Source of the DNA: an uncultured Opitutia bacterium
Lineage (GTDB): Bacteria > Verrucomicrobiota > Verrucomicrobiia > Opitutales > UBA953
Direction of reading: 5' to 3'
NCBI GenBank assembly: GCA_903840355.1
Contig: CAIMFJ010000005.1
Coordinates: 1-64,000, forward strand
Length of the DNA: 64,000 bases
Shown: positions 60,692 through 64,000 of the stretch, one piece after another
Layout of the letters: every line of letters begins with the position of its first letter
Position numbering within the stretch: the first letter of the stretch is position 1
Program-made: the position numbers and the translations under genes
The notes under the pieces: model-generated
What the model saw: the letters and a program-made list of their open reading frames with translations, nothing else
The model's database searches: none
What the model was told of the DNA's origin: nothing

Positions 60692-62383
60692 TTAGGCCTT
60701 CTGCACCTGTTTCGCCCACGAGTCTTTCAGTGTGACCGTGCGATTGAAGATGGGCTTACCAGGTTGCGAGTCTTTCGCATCGACGCAGAAATAGCCCGTG
60801 CGCTCGAATTGGACGCGCGTGCTGGGGGCTAGGGTCAAGAGGGCGGGTTCAACTTTAGCACGCTGCGTTTTGAGCGAGTGCGGGTTGAGGTAATCGCGCC
60901 AATCCGCTTTCTCGGGCAGGTCGTTGAGGTCTTCGTGTTGGAAGAGACGATCGTAGAGGCGGACTTCCACATCGCCAGCGTGGCTAGCCGACACCCAGTG
61001 AATCGTACCTTTGACTTTCCGGCCATCGGGAGAGTCACCACCTTTGGTGGCGGGGTCGTAGGTGCAACGCACTTCAATGACATTACCGGCGGCGTCTTTA
61101 ACACACGAGGTGCAGGTCACGAAGTAAGCCCAGCGCAGCCGAACTTCTTGTCCGGGAGCGAGGCGGAAGTATTTTTTGGCGGGCACTTCCATGAAGTCGT
61201 CACGCTCGATATACAGGACTTTAGAGAAGGGCACTTGGCGCGAGCCGGCTTGAGGATCTTCAGGATTGTTTTGGGCCTCGAGGTGTTCCACTTGGCCTTC
61301 AGGGTAATTTTCAATCACCAAGCGGATAGGGTCTTGGACGGCCATGAAGCGGGCCGAAGTTTTATTTAAATCTTCGCGTACGGCGTGCTCGAGCAGTGCT
61401 ACGTCGGAGAGAGAATTATGCTTCGTGATGCCGATGGTTTCGCAGAACTTGCGGATTGCCGCGGGCGTGTAGCCCCGGCGGCGCATACCCGAAATCGTGG
61501 GCATACGGGGATCGTCCCAGCCAGAGACGCGTTTTTCTTGGACCAATTCTAATAAGCGTCGCTTGGACATGACCGTGTAGGTCAGGTTCAGGCGGGCGAA
61601 TTCGATTTGTTGCGGTTTAGCAGGCGTATCGAGCGTACGGAGGAGCCAATCGTAGAAGGGACGGTGGACTTCAAATTCTAGAGTACAAATGGAGTGGGTG
61701 ATGCCTTCGTACGCATCTTCGAGCGGGTGCGCGTAGTCATACATCGGGTAGACGCACCACTCATTGCCGGTGTTGTGGTGCGACGTCTTGCGGATACGGT
61801 AGATTACTGGGTCGCGCATGTGCATGTTGGGCGACGCCATATCGATTTTGGCCCGCAGGACGGCTTGGCCTTCTTCGAACTCGCCCCGCGTCATTTTAGC
61901 AAATAACTCTAAATTTTCTGCTACGCTGAGATTCCGATTGGGGCTTTCCTTGCCAGGATTTTTTTCGTCGCCGTGGTATTCGCGGATTTTTTCTTGGGTA
62001 AGGGTACAGACGTAGGCCTTGCCGAGTTGAATCAGTTTAATCGCATCTTCGTGCATGCGCTTAAAATAATTGGAGGCCTGGTAATAGTGGTCGTGCCAAT
62101 CAAAGCCTAACCAACGGACATCTTCTTTAATCGAATCGACGTATTCCACTTCTTCCTTGGTGGGATTGGTGTCATCCATCCGCAGGTGGCAGCGGCCTTT
62201 AAATTCGAGGGCTAGGCCAAAATTCAGGCAGATCGACTTCGCATGGCCGACGTGCAGGTAGCCATTCGGTTCAGGGGGGAAGCGGGTGACGATGGACGTG
62301 TGCTTGCCCGAGGCTAAATCAGCGTCGATGATTTGCTGGATGAAGTGGCGAGAAGGGTGTGCCGGTGCGGTAGGTTCGGACAT
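60692..62383 (-). CDS. glnS: Glutaminyl-tRNA synthetase
   Basis: A 563-residue class I synthetase that charges tRNA-Gln directly. The catalytic site shows [19 protein letters not shown] (HIGH-type motif at 44-47) and [11 protein letters not shown] (KMSKS type). [16 protein letters not shown] and the [16 protein letters not shown] segment are GlnRS-specific. The C-terminal anticodon-binding double beta barrel begins near [13 protein letters not shown]. Its presence means glutamine is attached directly, and GatCAB is not strictly required for tRNA-Gln. The next gene upstream is gltX, 105 bases away on the same strand. Confidence 0.96.
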   Translation of the reverse strand: MSEPTAPAHPSRHFIQQIIDADLASGKHTSIVTRFPPEPNGYLHVGHAKSICLNFGLALEFKGRCHLRMDDTNPTKEEVEYVDSIKEDVRWLGFDWHDHYYQASNYFKRMHEDAIKLIQLGKAYVCTLTQEKIREYHGDEKNPGKESPNRNLSVAENLELFAKMTRGEFEEGQAVLRAKIDMASPNMHMRDPVIYRIRKTSHHNTGNEWCVYPMYDYAHPLEDAYEGITHSICTLEFEVHRPFYDWLLRTLDTPAKPQQIEFARLNLTYTVMSKRRLLELVQEKRVSGWDDPRMPTISGMRRRGYTPAAIRKFCETIGITKHNSLSDVALLEHAVREDLNKTSARFMAVQDPIRLVIENYPEGQVEHLEAQNNPEDPQAGSRQVPFSKVLYIERDDFMEVPAKKYFRLAPGQEVRLRWAYFVTCTSCVKDAAGNVIEVRCTYDPATKGGDSPDGRKVKGTIHWVSASHAGDVEVRLYDRLFQHEDLNDLPEKADWRDYLNPHSLKTQRAKVEPALLTLAPSTRVQFERTGYFCVDAKDSQPGKPIFNRTVTLKDSWAKQVQKA

Positions 62384-62488
62384 AGGAAGTAGGCCAAGGT
62401 CTCCTCAATGGAGGCCACATTGATAGACGGACTTAGGCGGAGAGTGCAAGATAATGGGGAATCCCACCGCTTGCCCCCAGAAACTGGC

Positions 62489-63844
62489 TTAGAAGGCTCG
62501 CAGACGGGCTAAAACCTTCGCTTGGCCGAGTAGGCGTAGGATACCTAGCAGGTGTGCTCCGCCCCCTTGGCCTGAAACTGCATAACGCACTGGGGCAAAG
62601 TAATCGGTGGCCTTGCGTTGGTGGGCTAGACCGGTGGCGGTGAAGGCCGCATCGAGGTCGGTCTCGGTCCATGCACAGGTTTCGAGGGCGGGAAGGATTT
62701 CGCAGAGGCGGGCGGCGGGGTCGCCCCCTTTTTTCGTCAAGTTCGCCAAGGCCGCCGGGTCTTTGGTAAATTGGTCCGTGAAGAAATAGCTCACGAATTC
62801 AGGTAAGTGTTCGAGCGAGTTAACCTTCTCTTGGACAATCGCAAAAACTTCATTCAGCCGCTCCGTGGTAACTTGGTCATCGATGACTTGGGCCGATTTT
62901 AGAATCGGTTGAGCCAGCGACACAAAGGTCTCGCGCGGTAAATGACGCAGGGTTTGCGTATTGATGTGGGCCATCTTCCGCTCGTCGAAACGGGCGTTGG
63001 ATTGGTGGATGTCTTTGAGTTCGAATTGCCGGATGATTTCTTCGATGGGCAGGACTTCTTGGCCGTTGGCAGGGGTCCAACCGAGCAGGCAAAGGTAATT
63101 GCGGACGGCTCCAGGTAAGTAGCGACGCTGTTGATATTCTTCAATCAAGGCCCCACGGTCACGCTTGGACATTTTGCCCGGACCGTCGGTTTTTAAAATT
63201 AAAGGAATGTGGGCGTAAGCGGGTGGGGTGACCCCGAAAGCTTTAAAGATTTCTAGGTGCTTTGAGGTGTTCGAAAGGTGATCTTCACCGCGAATCACGT
63301 GGGTGATTTGCATGGCGATATCATCCACCACATTGACGAAGTGAAAGACTGGTTCGCCATTGGAGCGAAAAATAACGAAGTCACGATCTTCGGCCCGTTC
63401 TACGCGGCCCCGGATGAGGTCATCCAAGACCATGGGTGCCGCTTCCACCTTTTCGATTTCGCGACCCAAGTGGTCGTCAAAAACTTTACTGCGTGCCCCT
63501 TCGAGGCGTAACCACCAAGCCCCATCCTTTTCATAAGCCCGACCTTTGGCCGCGAGCTCTTGGAGTTTCTGCCGATAAAAATCCGTGCGCTGCGATTGGA
63601 AGTAGGGGCCGTAATTGCCCCCAACATTGGGACCCTCATCCCAGTCCATGCCTAACCAATGCATGGAATCTAGAATAACTTTTAAGAAGGCCTCGGAGTT
63701 GCGCTCTTTGTCGGTGTCTTCAATGCGCAGGATGAATTTACCACCCGTGTGTCGGGCATAGAGCCAGTTAAAGAGAGCCGTGCGGGCGCTGCCGATGTGG
63801 AAGAAGCCGGTGGGACTGGGTGCAAAGCGGACGCGGACGGTCAT
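62489..63844 (-). CDS. gltX: Glutamyl-tRNA synthetase
   Basis: A 451-residue class I synthetase, slightly shorter than the usual 470-490. HIGH motif: [21 protein letters not shown] (16-19). KMSKR in [44 protein letters not shown] and LCLLGW are also present. The C-terminal alpha-helical anticodon domain is complete (ESYFFTDQF-type text through [19 protein letters not shown]). It precedes glnS, so both Glx synthetases are clustered. ATG at 63844 is preceded by GC-poor spacer with no clear ribosome site. Confidence 0.96.
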   Translation of the reverse strand: MTVRVRFAPSPTGFFHIGSARTALFNWLYARHTGGKFILRIEDTDKERNSEAFLKVILDSMHWLGMDWDEGPNVGGNYGPYFQSQRTDFYRQKLQELAAKGRAYEKDGAWWLRLEGARSKVFDDHLGREIEKVEAAPMVLDDLIRGRVERAEDRDFVIFRSNGEPVFHFVNVVDDIAMQITHVIRGEDHLSNTSKHLEIFKAFGVTPPAYAHIPLILKTDGPGKMSKRDRGALIEEYQQRRYLPGAVRNYLCLLGWTPANGQEVLPIEEIIRQFELKDIHQSNARFDERKMAHINTQTLRHLPRETFVSLAQPILKSAQVIDDQVTTERLNEVFAIVQEKVNSLEHLPEFVSYFFTDQFTKDPAALANLTKKGGDPAARLCEILPALETCAWTETDLDAAFTATGLAHQRKATDYFAPVRYAVSGQGGGAHLLGILRLLGQAKVLARLRAF

Positions 63845-63927
63845 AAGAGCGAGAGAATCAAAGTTTAGCAGGCATAGGCTCGGCTCTTAGAAAAGCAAGC
63901 CACAGCCCAAGAAACGTGAGGTGGGCT

Positions 63928-64000
63928 TTATTTTTTGATTTCGGGCCCACCTTCCCACGGCTTGATCCCGAGGGCTTCGAGGTGGGGCAGGAAGCCGGTG
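63928..64000 (-). CDS. C-terminal end of an unidentified protein (partial)
   Basis: A minus-strand frame enters from the right edge and ends at TAA (63928-63930). The visible residues are TGFLPHLEALGIKPWEGGP and EIKK. It lies 83 bases upstream of the glutamyl-tRNA synthetase start on the same strand. Nothing in these residues identifies a family. Confidence 0.45.
   Translation of the reverse strand, partial: TGFLPHLEALGIKPWEGGPEIKK

Noticed and set aside
62399-62425. Hairpin between the two tRNA synthetase genes as a terminator or T-box
   Set aside because: The 7-bp stem has no T run, and no T-box sequence or specifier loop is visible.

Overview
The window reads as a chromosome segment of a member of the Verrucomicrobiota, or less likely another PVC lineage. 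The evidence is threefold. There are three sets of DUF1501 proteins with PSCyt1/DUF1549/DUF1553 (planctomycete-type cytochrome) proteins. There is a giant pilin-like protein of the Verru_Chthon cassette protein A type. There are also many secreted sulfatases, DUF1080 proteins and NHL propellers. Coding is dense, with no gene-free stretch above about 300 bases. Shine-Dalgarno sites are rare and several genes start with GTG or TTG. All identifications come from reading the sequence; no database search was run.

Layout. 1-1480: a kdpA (K+ ATPase subunit) that loses its C-terminus, facing the tail of another gene. 1481-2702: promoter, 14-bp tandem repeats and a VirK/YbjX (DUF535) gene. 2729-13386: an accessory stretch of mostly exported proteins, namely a Cip1-like lectin-fold protein, a sedolisin protease, a His8 protein, a CotH protein, a HPELKEH-repeat protein, a PL7 alginate-lyase-like protein facing an OprB porin, a coiled-coil protein, a secreted beta carbonic anhydrase and a purple-acid-phosphatase-like enzyme. 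13394-24638: sulfatase plus two DUF1501/PSD1 pairs flanking a Tat-exported metallo-beta-lactamase-fold enzyme. 24768-32437: a housekeeping block (LptG/F, RlmI-like methyltransferase, RuvA, DapB-DapA, PilT-like ATPase, hydrolase). 32431-38861: membrane and secreted proteins, including an odd coiled-coil membrane protein with a partner lipoprotein. 39024-51327: a tight six-gene cassette (DUF1501, PPC-domain protein, PSCyt1/DUF1549/DUF1553, cytochrome-WD40-coiled-coil, sulfatase, HExxH metalloprotein). 51328-55478: a mix of small genes, a structurally aberrant tRNA-Gly(UCC) and a normal tRNA-Ser(GGA). 55559-60621: the pilin-like giant and its coupled partner. 60692-63844: glutaminyl- and glutamyl-tRNA synthetases. 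63928-64000: the end of a further gene.

The accessory genes suggest a cell that imports and breaks down sulfated or acidic polysaccharides. Sulfatases, a PL7 fold, a sugar porin and DUF1080 proteins are combined with secreted c-type-cytochrome-like proteins whose chemistry is unknown. The most unusual items are four. The first is the tRNA-Gly(UCC)-like gene that lacks the D-loop GG and T-loop C56 and carries a G3-U70 pair. The second is an intrinsic terminator buried in the signal-peptide codons of a translationally coupled gene. The third is the 870-residue coiled-coil membrane protein. The fourth is the six-gene cytochrome/DUF1501 cassette.
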